Source of the DNA: Lethocerus indicus
Taxonomy: Eukaryota; Arthropoda; Insecta; Hemiptera; Belostomatidae
Assembly (NCBI GenBank): GCA_019843655.1
Contig: JACDQD010000003.1
Location: forward strand, 34,545,485-34,609,484
Direction of reading: 5' to 3'
DNA: 64,000 nt
In this document: positions 28,301 to 40,300 of the stretch, one piece after another
How the letters are laid out: each line of letters opens with the position of its first letter
How positions within the stretch are numbered: position 1 is the first letter of the stretch
The notes under the pieces: model-generated
What the model was told of the DNA's origin: nothing
Databases searched by the model: none
Seen by the model: only the letters and a program-made list of their open reading frames with translations
Position numbers and translations under genes: made by a program

Positions 28301-31300
28301 CCATCTTGAATTCTGGACAACAATCCATCATCAGTTGTTTGCTCTTGATTCCTTAGTTCAGTAGTAGTTTGAGAATCACCATCTTGAATTCTTGACAACA
28401 ATCCTTCAGTTGTAGTTCGCTCTTGATTCTTTAGTTCAGTAGTCATTCCGGAATCACCGTCTTGAGTTCTGGACATAAATCCTTCAGTTGTAGTTCGCTC
28501 TTGATTCCTTAGTTCAGTAGTAGTTTGAGAATCGCCATCTTGAATTCTGGACAACAATCCATCAGTCGTGGTTTGCTCTTGATTTCTCGACTCTGTTGTA
28601 CTGTCAGGCTCAACGTCGTCCATTCTTGGCGATAGTCCTTCAGTTGTAGTTCCCTCCTTATTTCCTTCCTCGTCTCGAATTCTGGACAATAATCCTTCGG
28701 TCGTAGTCGGTTCTTGATTTATAGACTGCGTTGTAGTGTCAGGCTCAAAATCGTCTATGCGTGGTAACACCCCTTCGGTTGTAGTTTGCTCTCGATTTCT
28801 TGCCTCAGTACTACTTTCGGAATCGACGTCTTGGATTCTGGCCGAAAATCCTTCAGTTGTTGTATCCTCTCCAGTCCTGGTGGATGTTGCAACGTTTACG
28901 CCCTCTGTATTAAATCGATCCGCCGGTTCGGTCGTTCCCTCGGACTGTGTCGGTTCGACGTCGTCAATTCTCGACTGAAGCCCTTCAGTCGACCGTTCCC
29001 GTTCAGCATCCACTATCCTCTGTAACGGCGAGTCGTCCTCCGTCGTACCCGGCTGTTCGGATTCGGTGGTGGGAGCTATGTCTTCGGACGTCGTCGTTTC
29101 CTCCGGTTCCGTCTTCGAATCCGGTTCGGCGACTGTGGCGCTCCCGCCGCCGGTAGTAGTTTCCGCACCTCCTGCACCCGAGGTCGTTCCCGGTAATTGT
29201 TCCCGCTCTCCCACAGGCCTGAACGGGTCTATACCGGACGGCGCGTCCAAGTGTTGATCGCCGACCGGAATAGACTGGGCTGGTCTGTCGTAGAACTGTG
29301 TTATAATTTCGACCTGGTCTGGGCCGAGGGTCGTCGTTGCCGGACGGGTACCGCCCCCGTCGCCAATTTCAAAGGACTTGCCACTGTGCCCGTACACGTC
29401 TGTCGGGTAGATTTCCGTCGGGGAATTTCGGTCTGGGTGAAAACAGTCTGTGGATTTGGTACAAAGTGATCGGTCTGTCTGATTGGTGAAGAGGTGGAGA
29501 AGCGGCTGCGTCTATCAATCACAACGGCGTTGCCAGTCGAGAGGTAGCACGGGACACATACAAAAGCCCAAGTTAGTCACACTAGATTTTTTTTTTTTTA
29601 AATCCATCTTCTTTCTTTTGGTTTTCAGTTCTCATACAAAAAAAAAAAAGACACACACAATCCGCAACACTTTTTCGCAATTTTAAATTTTCAACGTGCT
29701 GCGGCACTATTATAGACTTGTTGAGAAGGAAAGCAAAAAACTGGGTTAGTCACCTGCACCTTTGTTGTTATTTATAAAATTCGATACTGTCAAGCTGTTA
29801 ATCGGATTAGAGGTTCGAATGTACGAAGCGGTATAAAACACAAAACGTAAAGATGAGCCATGCCCATGCATATACTGTAGCTGTGTGTGTGTGTGTGTAC
29901 GTGTTCGTGTACGTGTCTATGGGGTATTGTGTCCGGGCGTGATCTGTGTGAGATATATTATATATCTATAAATATATATTTATTTATTTATTTATTGGCG
30001 TCTGCTGCTGAAAGAGGACTGATGACGGGGATGGCGCCAGTCTGTACGGGTCTGTGGATGCGTGGTTTGCGCCGTACACTGTCAGAGTCGAAAGGGGCAC
30101 ATCCACGCATACACCCCTCGATCGAGTCCTCTTCCCGGCCACAACAGACAATTAGGACGACAACGGTCGAACAGACAATTTAAAAAAAAAAAAAATACCC
30201 GATGTTTCGTATATATTCCCCCTACAATGTCCTTCCTGTAGCGCATAAACCCAATCATTATATACCTTAATATCGAGGAGCCAATACATAGACGATTTCA
30301 AACAGTTTTTTTTTTTTTGGAGGGGGCGGAGATGATCTATTATTAGGGGGTTGTGGGGAGACCCTTCTTGCAAAAAATTAAAATGAAATACGAAAGGCGA
30401 GGAGTTTTCAACAATTATTATGAAACCAATTAATGAATATATTATTGGTAAATCCGGGGAAAGATATCTAGCGGAATTGTTACACATATATATATATATA
30501 TAAATTATATATATATATATATTTACTGGTTTTTCTACATCATCAACAACAGCTGGCTACTACGTCAAGGCGCTCCATGCTGCGGTCTGTGCTGCCTTCA
30601 TTTCTATTGCCCCTTCTGACAAGTCCACAATCATTTTATAATTTTAAATACTTTCTTTTTATCATATACTCAACTCCTCTGTTTATATACATTGGAAACA
30701 CAAGTAGAAAGAATATAATTTTGCGACTGCGATACAACAACAAACGATATAGACACGATTTGGGCCGAAAGTTGCCTGGAACGAATATCGAAATTAGACG
30801 TCCATAAAAATTATATATATATATATTTCGACGAAAATCGTATATAAATTTTCCGCTCTCGTCATCACTCTCGTTTTGACGGAGTGAAAATATTTCTATT
30901 ACTCCCTTACTTTTGGCCCAATTCGTGTCAGACTCGGCTTAACTATTTTATATATATATATACATATTAATGTACACGAAGAGACAAGTCGGTGGTGTGT
31001 TGCTATTTTGCAGATTGGAGTTAAAATTTCGTTCGCATGCCATTGAAAATTTTACAATTTACATTATTTCGTTCCTATATATACATATATGTATATTTGT
31101 GGAACTGAGTTCGATTAGCAGAAAACGTTTCGATCCTTCGTTCTGAGGAGGTCGAACGGCGGGGGGGGAAAAAAAAAATAGTAGAAAAATTATGTTATAG
31201 TGTGCGACGGGAAAGGCGAAAATGGAGGGTGATTTAGAAGAGCAGAACGATGAAAAAGGGGAGCAGAGTGAAAGAGAGATCGGAGGCTATAGTACAATAG

Positions 31301-34300
31301 TAGATTTTTCTCAGGGGGAAAAAACGAAGTCCGGCGAAGAGAAAAAAAAAATAGAGTCGTGAAAAAGAAAAAACGAAAATCCGCTTTCCAGAATTCGGTT
31401 GAAGGGCGAACGGCGGTCGGTCCCGTTCTGGGGGGGGGGGGTGAATCTGAAAAGTACGTCAGCGGAAAGTGGTACGAAAAAGAGGGCGAGAGCGAATTTA
31501 TTTCATTCGTTTTTTCTTCCCTCCCCCCTCTCGAAGAGAAGAGAAAATCTTGAATATTTATATTTCAACTTACGGCGCAACGGTGGAGGAGGGTCCCCAT
31601 TCGAGGGTTGTGTTACACTATTCGGCCGTCGGAGGTTGCCGGACGAAGAGGAGATCTGACGCGCCCCAGTTCTGTCCTCGGCCGCGGTCGTTCCGACAAA
31701 AGGGTTGGTGGTTTGGGTACAGGGGGGGGGTGGTTTTGGGTTTGGGGACGGGATTTGTGTTCAAAATTCGACGTTAATGCACAAAAGAGCAACACTGTGT
31801 TGGAGGTGTGCGGCGGGCGGTGGAGCGGTGGGGCCGCGTGGGCATTTTTGGGGACCTGGGGGTTTTTAAAATATCCCCATTCTCCACACACACACACACG
31901 GCCCCATTATACCCCATCACACCCACAACACACTCTCGCACACCTACCGCAATAAAAACGTCAATATGTCTATCTATCGGACCGGCGGGACGGACTCGGA
32001 CTTACCTTTGATGCAGGCGCCTGTGTTGGGATCGCAGGGCACTCCAGGTGGACAGTGTTCGCAGCCGGCGTTCGTGTCCGCCTTCTCCGCACCTTCGGCA
32101 AGGGGAAACGACAACAGTTAGAGCCGGAAATAGGGGACGGACGAGTCGAGAAATTTCGTGGAAAAAAAATTACAATCAATAACTGGCCGCGGGAGTCAAA
32201 TCGCGAATCAAATTCTTCCCGTTGTATTTTTCAATTTTATATACTCTCCTAGGAGAAAATGAGCCACGAGACTGAAAGGAGCTAGGGGTTGGGAATACCC
32301 CCCCGGGGTTCGTATTGTTTCCGTTCGGTCTTTCGCCAGACCGGTTTCGGCCGTTCGCCATCTTCAGCAGCTGTGGACGTATTTCGGGCGTCCTGACCGC
32401 GCCCACTGTCACTCTCACTGGTCTACCGTCTGCACGGCTACTGAAGACGGCGAGCGGCCGACCAACGGAGTTTTTATCCCGACTTTGTTGAATCAGAATT
32501 ATTTTCAATTTTCTACGTCTCTCGTGAAGATTCAAAGGCCTACGCGCACTTAATTACTGTTTTTCGCACGAAATTAGCACGCAGATTCTCGGAATATGGT
32601 AAAAAATCGAAGGCTGACAGGGAAAAAAATTACAGGGGCTTTAAAAGATCAACCGACGCTTTCACGACGGCCTAAATTGTCGGCATAAAACAGTGAACAG
32701 ACCTCGTATAATACACTTGGATTTTACCTTGTGGAACGCAGTTGCATCCGTTGCAAGTGTAGCCGGATCTGCAGTCTGTATCTCTTTGACAGTGGCACAC
32801 TAAATACAGACAAACAGAAATGTGTATAGACCGGTTTAGAAATTGGATAAAAAGTGAATTTGGGATTTCGTGAAAGTGAGATCTGTCGCGTCAGTTCACC
32901 TTTCAGGCATATCGGCTTGTGGCCGTCGACTTGGCACTGGTGGTCGGGCTGTGGGCACGGCTCGGGCACCAACGAACAGGGATCCTGGCATTTGTTGTCG
33001 ATACAGGAATTGGTCGAAGGGCATTCAGCGTCTTCGGTACAGCCCAAAACTGAAAATGCCAGAGAATCAATCATAAAAACCGTTCGCCGCCACCACATTT
33101 CCGTTCTTCTTACAACTTTGCACAATAGGATAGACAACAACAACAACAATAATAATAATAATATAGGCGACAATTAATTTATAACATTAACAGTAATCAG
33201 CACAAGTAAAAAGAGAGTAGAAGGACGTGCGAGGAGGAAAATCGTGGATAGTCGTAGTAAAGTCGAACGGAAGCACAAAGAGACGAAATTGGAAGAGAAA
33301 CAACCACCGAATAAATTCGACCCGACACCAATAATTTGAATTATTATTCTCACACTTGAGAGTATCTCGACCACCTTGGGGGGCCCTAGAAACTGAGAGA
33401 CACCCTTATCGGAAGGGTCAGCGCGAATAGCGGAAGAAAACAAGACTTGGCCAAACGGTGAGAGGAGGCAGAGTGTGCATAAAATAAATAAAAAGAGACA
33501 CGCAGACACAACAAGACAGGGCGAACAGACAGATGAGGCAGAATGCGATAACGAAAAAAAAACCCAGGCATGAGAAATAATAATAGAGGCTGACTGGAGA
33601 AGGCGTCCTCCTTTTCAAAGGATTTCTCAACAACACATGCCCCGGTTGGCTGAAAAGAAAACAAACACATAAATGAGAAACGAGAAAAATAAAGAAACAT
33701 TTTTTTAAAAATATACGACGGTTTTGTTAAGGCTGAAATATTAAAAAAAAAGATTTCGGATAAAAAGTTGTTTGAAGAGTAGTAAGCTATGCGGCATTCT
33801 CAGAGTATGGGCACACTTGTGTCATGTATCGTGTGTCTGCTGGGGCATGTTTCGATTTGATGTACGTGCGAAAACGGTATGGACAGGTCGAGTTGGAAGA
33901 GTAAAAAAAAAAAAAATAGATTGATTTCCTCCCAATCCGCTCCAGAACCGTCTGAAAGGGGGCTGGGCCGGTCCGACAGGCGTGTTTTGAAATCAGCCAA
34001 TGATTTGATGATTATGATGGATGTTTTTTCAGCCCAAAGTCGGAGGGGGTGGAAAAAAGAGACGGTAGCCGAATTGTGTTGTTCTAATGTTGTTTACCTG
34101 GTTGTGTGATACAACCGAGAATGTCTTGCGTTGGACGCTTATCGGGGGCGGCGGCCGGGCACAGGCACAGCGCAAAATGGGCACCGGTGGCCGAATTGCG
34201 AGCGGTCGCGCAGCGGACACCCTCGGGGCAAGGGCGGACCGGGTAGAGGGAACAGAGGTCGGAGCAGGATCCTTTCACGCACAGCTCGGAAACTCCAGGT

Positions 34301-37300
34301 CCGAGACGACGTCGCGGCTGACAGTCGGCGTCACTGAGACAGGGAAGACGGTCGCCGTAACCGGTTTCGGTCCAATTGTACCCACCCGTCGGTTGGGCCG
34401 AACCCCAACTCTCCGAACTTTTATCGTAGTCAAGTGTCGACCCGGCGCCGTAAATACGATCGGTCTCAGCCCGCGATTGACCCCGTGTCGTCGCCGCCGT
34501 CTGTCGTACGTCGTCAGTTTCGGTCAAAGTGGTGAGAGGCTCGTGTTGTCCGGAACCGGAAGTTTCGACAAAGTATGCGGTCGACGTCAAAGTGACCGAA
34601 GGCGGGGTGGTCGCCGGACGACCGGAAACGGAGGACAGTACAGGAGGGCGGACTGCTATACCGAGGAAGTCCGAATACTCGCCGTCCTGTTCCTCCCCGG
34701 TGTTCGGCACCGCTACACTTTCCCGTTCGGGCGTAACGCGTCCATAGTCTAGATCAGTGTCGGCCGTCTGGACAAACGCGCCATCCGTCGCCATTTCTGC
34801 TTCACTTCCAGTAGTTTTCGGCACGACATTTCCTTCTTCCGTGGATTCTCCAGTCACCGACGTTTGAGCAGTACCAGAGTTCGTTGTCACCACTGCTTCG
34901 CGTATTGGACTTCGAAACGTAGTTAGGTCGTCCCGGGCGACGGGACCGGGTAATGGCTTATCAATGTCTTGAGTCACGGGTTTCGGTGTTTCGGTCGCTT
35001 CCTCTAACCTAACGGTACTATACTGCACTATCTCCGAGTGCTCACCGCTTATAATAGGGTAAGACGTAGCCGTTTCCATGTACCGAGTCGTGTATAAAGT
35101 ACCAACATCACCATGTTCCGTGCGGGTTGTGGTTTCTGTGAGTGGTTGAGCTTCTGTAGTCATACGAGCTGTTGTTTGGTCAGTACTGAATTCCTGCTTG
35201 ACGGTTTGTACTCCGCCGGTGGTACTGTAGATTGATGTAACCGTATCAGTATCCGCTATTGTCTGCGAGGTGGTAAGTGTAACCGGGCCAACATCAGCAG
35301 GTTCCGTGCGGGATGAGGTTACTGTAATTCCTTCGGTGGTTTCTGTGAGTGGTTGAGCTTCTGTAGTCATACGAGCTGTTGTTTGGTCAGTACTGAATTC
35401 CTGCTTGACGGTTTGTACTCCGCCGGTGGTACTGTAGATTGATGTAACCGTATCAGTATCCGCTATTGTCTGCGAGGTGGTAAGTGTAACCGGGCCAACA
35501 TCAGCAGGTTCCGTGCGGGATGAGGTTACTGTAATTCCTTCGGTTGGTTTCTGTGAGTGGTTGAGCTTCTGTAGTCATACGAGCTGTTGTTTGGTCAGTA
35601 CTGAATTCCTGCTTGACGGTTTGTACTCCGCCGGTGGTACTGTAGATTGATGTAACCGTATCAGTATCCGCTATTGTCTGCGAGGTGGTAAGTGTAACCG
35701 GGCCAACATCAGCAGGTTCCGTGCGGGATGAGGTTACTGTAATTCCTTCGGTGGTTTCTGTGGTGGTTGAGCTTCTGTAGTCATACGAGCTGTTGTTTGG
35801 TCAGTACTGAATTCCTGCTTGACGGTTTGTACTCCGCCGGTGGTACTGTAGATTGATGTAACCGTATCAGTATCCGCTATTGTCTGCGAGGTGGTAAGTG
35901 TAACCGGGCCAACATCAGCAGGTTCCGTGCGGGATGAGGTTACTGTAATTCCTTCGGTTGTTTCTGTGTGTGGTTGAGCTTCTGTAGTCATACGAGCTGT
36001 TGTTTGGTCAGTACTGAATTCCTGCTTGACGGTTTGTACTCCGCCGGTGGTACTGTAGATTGATGTAACCGTATCAGTATCCGCTATTGTCTGCGAGGTT
36101 CTTAAGTGTAAGCGGGCCAACATCAGCAGGTTCCGTGCGGGATGAGGTTACTGTAATTCCTTCGGTGGTTTCTGTGAGTGGTTGAGCTTCTGTAGTCATA
36201 CGAGCTGTTGTTTGGTCAGTACTGAATTCCTGCTTGACGGTTTGTACTCCGCCGGTGGTACTGTAGATTGATGTAACCGTATCAGTATCCGCTATTGTCT
36301 GCGAGGTGGTAAGTGTAACCGGGCCAACATCAGCAGGTTCCGTGCGGTGGGATGAGTAGTTACTGTAATTCCGGGATGAGGTTACTGTAATTCCTGGTGG
36401 TTTCTGTGAGTGGTTGAGCTTCTGTAGTCATACGAGCTGTTGTTTGGTCAGTACTGAATTCCTGCTTGACGGTTTGTACTCCGCCGGTGGTACTGTAGAT
36501 TGATGTAACCGTATCAGTATCCGCTATTGTCTGCGAGGTGGTAAGTGTAACCGGGCCAACATCAGCAGGTTCCGTGCGGGATGAGGTTACTGTACTTCCT
36601 TCGGTGGTTTCTGTGAGTGGTTGAGCTTCTGTAGTCATACGAGCTGTTGTTTGGTCAGTACTGAATTCCTGCTTGACGGTTTGTACTCCGCCGGTGGTAC
36701 TGTAGATTGATGTAACCGTATCAGTATCCGCTATTGTCTGCGAGGTGGTAAGTGTAACCGGGCCAACATCAGCAGGTTCCGTGCGGGATGAGGTTACTGT
36801 AATTCCTTCCCAGTTTGTTTCTGTGAGTGGTTGAGCTTCTGTAGTCATACGAGCTGTTGTTTGGTCAGTACTGAATTCCTGCTTGACGGTTTGTACTCCG
36901 CCGGTGGTACTGTAGATTGATGTAACCGTATCAGTATCCGCTATTGTCTGCGAGGTGGTAAGTGTAACCGGGCCAACATCAGCAGGTTCCGTGCGGGATG
37001 AGGTTACTGTAATTCCTTCGGTGGTTTCTGTGAGTGGTTGAGCTTCTGTAGTCATACGAGCTGTTGTTTGGTCAGTACTGAATTCCTGTTTGACGGTTTG
37101 TACTCCGCCGGTGGTACTGTAGATTGATGTAACCGTATCAGTATCCGCTATTGTCTGCGAGGTGGTAAGTGTAACCGGGCCAACATCAGCAGGTTCCGTG
37201 CGGGATGAGGTTACTGTAATTCCTTCGGTGGTTTCTGTGAGTGGTTGAGCTTCTGTAGTCATACGAGCTGTTGTTTGGTCAGTACTGAATTCCTGCTTGA

Positions 37301-40300
37301 CGGTTTGTACTCCGCCGGTGGTACTGTAGATTGATGTAACCGTATCAGTATCCGCTATTGTCTGCGAGGTGGTAAGTGTAACCGGGCCAACATCAGCAGG
37401 TTCCGTGCGGGATGAGGTTACTGTAATTCCTTCGGTGGTTTCTGTGAGTGGTTGAGCTTCTGTAGTCATACGAGCTGTTGTTTGGTCAGTACTGAATTCC
37501 TGTTTGAAGCGGTTTATATTCGCCAGTGGTACTGTAGATTGATGTAACCGTATCAGTATCCGCTATTGTCTGCGAGGTGGTAAGTGTAACCGGGCCAACA
37601 TCAGCAGGTTCCGTGCGGGATGAGGTTACTGTAATTCCTTCGGTGGTTTCTGTGAGTGGTTGAGCTTCTGTAGTCATACGAGCTGTTGTTTGGTCAGTAC
37701 TGAATTCCTGCTTGACGGTTTGTACTCCGCCGGTGGTACTGTAGATTGATGTAACCGTATCAGTATCCGCTATTGTCTGCGAGGTGGTAAGTGTAACCGG
37801 GCCAACATCAGCAGGTTCCGTGCGGGATGAGGTTACTGTAATTCCTTCGGTGGTTTCTGTGAGTGGTTGAGCTTCTGTAGTCATACGAGCTGTTGTTTGG
37901 TCAGTACTGAATTCCTGTTGACGGTTTGTACTCCGCCGGTGGTACTGTAGATTGATGTAACCGTATCAGTATCCGCTATTGTCTGCTGTAACCGGGCCAA
38001 CATCAACGGGTTCCGTGCGTGTAACTGTGAGTGGTTGAGCTTCTGTAGTCATACGAGCTGTTGTTTGGTCAGTACTGAATTCCTGTTTGACGGTTTGTAC
38101 TGCCGGTGGTACTGTAGATTGATGTAACCGTATCAGTATCCGCTATTGTCTGCGAGGTTGTAAGTGTAACCGGGCCAACATCAGCAGGTTCCGTGCGGGA
38201 TGAGGTTACTGTAATTCCTTCGGTGGTTTCTGTGAGTGGTTGAGCTTCTGTAGTCATACGAGCTGTTGTTTGGTCAGTACTGAATTCCTGCTTGACGGTT
38301 TGTACTCCGCCGGTGGTACTGTAGATTGATGTAACCGTATCAGTATCCGCTATTGTCTGCGAGGTGGTAAGTGTAACCGGGCCAACATCAGCAGGTTCCG
38401 TGCGGGATGAGGTTACTGTAATTCCTTCGGTGGTTTCTGTGAGTGGTTGAGCTTCTGTAGGTCAGACGAGCCTTTGTTTGGTCAGTACTGAATTCCTGCT
38501 TGACGGTTTGTACTCCGCCGGTGGTACTGTAGATTGATGTAACCGTATCAGTATCCGCTATTGTCTGCGAGGTGGTAAGTGTAACCGGGCCAACATCAGC
38601 AGGTTCCGTGCGGGATGAGGTTACTGTAATTCCTTCGGTGGTTTCTGTGGTGGTTGAGCTTCTGTAGTCATACGGCTGTTGTTTGGTCAGTACTGGAATT
38701 CCTGCTTAGCACGGTTTGTACTCCGCCGGTGGTACTGTAGATTGATGTAACCGTATCAGTATCCGCTATTGTCTGCGAGGTGGTAAGTGTAACCGGGCCG
38801 ACATCAGCAGGTTCCGTGCGGGATGAGGTTACTGTAATTCCTTCGGTGGTTTCTGTGACTGGTTGAGCTTCTGTAGTCATACGAGCTGTTGTTTGGTCAG
38901 TACTGAATTCCTGTTTGACGGTTTGTATTCCGCCTGTGGTACTGTAGATTGATGTAACCGTATCAGTATCCGCTATTGTCTGCGAGTGTTAAGTGTAACC
39001 AGGCCAACATCAGCAGGTTCCGTGCGGGATGAGGTTACTGTAATTCCGGTCGGTTGTTTCTGTAGTGGATTGAGCTTCTGTAGTCATACGAGCTGTTGTT
39101 TGGTCAGTACTGAATTCCTGCTTGACGGTTTGTACTCCGCCGGTGGTACTGTAGATTGATGTAACCGTATCGTATCGCTATTGTCTGCGGGGTGGTAAGT
39201 GTAACCAGGCCAACATCAGCAGGTTCCGTGCGGGATGAGGTTACTGTAACTTTTCTGGTTGTTTGTGAGTGGTTGAGCTTCTGTAGTCATACGAGCTGTT
39301 GTTTGGTCAGTACTGAATTCCTGCTTGACGGTTTGCCTACTCCGCCGGTGGTACTGTAGATTGATGTAACCGTATCAGTATCCGCTATTGTCTGCGAGGT
39401 GGTAAGTGTAACCGGGCCAACATCAGCAGGTTCCGTGCGGGATGAGGTTACTGTACTTCCTTCGGTGGTTTCTGTGAGTGGTTGAGCTTCTGTAGTCATA
39501 CGAGCTGTTGTTTGGTCAGTACTGAATTCCTGTTTGACGGTTTGTACTCCGCCGGTGGTACTGTAGATTGATGTAACCGTATCAGTATCCGCTATTGTCT
39601 GCGAGGTGGTAAGTGTAACGGGCCAACATCAGCAGGTTCCGTGCGGGATGAGGTTACTGAATTCCTTCGGTGGTTTCTGTGAGTGGTTGAGCTTCTGTAG
39701 TCATACGAGCTGTTGTTTGGTCAGTACTGAATTCCTGTTTGACGGTTTGTACTCCGCCGGTGGTACTGTAGATTGATGTAACCGTATCAGTATCCGCTAT
39801 TGTCTGCGAGGTGGTAAGTGTAACCGGGCCAACATCAGCAGGTTCCGTGCGGGATGAGGTTACTGTAATTCCTTCGGTGGTTTCTGTGAGTGGTTGAGCT
39901 TCTGTAGTCATACAGAGCTGTTGTTTGGTCAGTACTGAATTCCTGTTTGACGGTTTGTACTCCGCCGGTGGTACTGTAGATTGATGTAACCGTATCAGTA
40001 TCCGCTATTGTCTGCGAGGTGGTAAGTGTAACCGGGCCAACATCAGCAGGTTCCGTGCGGGATGAGGTTACTGTAATTCCTTCGGTGGTTTCTGTGAGTG
40101 GTTGAGCTTCTGTAGTCATACGAGCTGTTGTTTGGTCAGTACTGAATTCCTGCTTGACGGTTTGTACTCCGCCGGTGGTACTGTAGATTGATGTAACCGT
40201 ATCAGTATCCGCTATTGTCTGCGAGGTGGTAAGTGTAACCGGGCCAACATCAGCAGGTTCCGTGCGGGATGAGGTTACTGTAATTCCTTCGGTGGTTTCT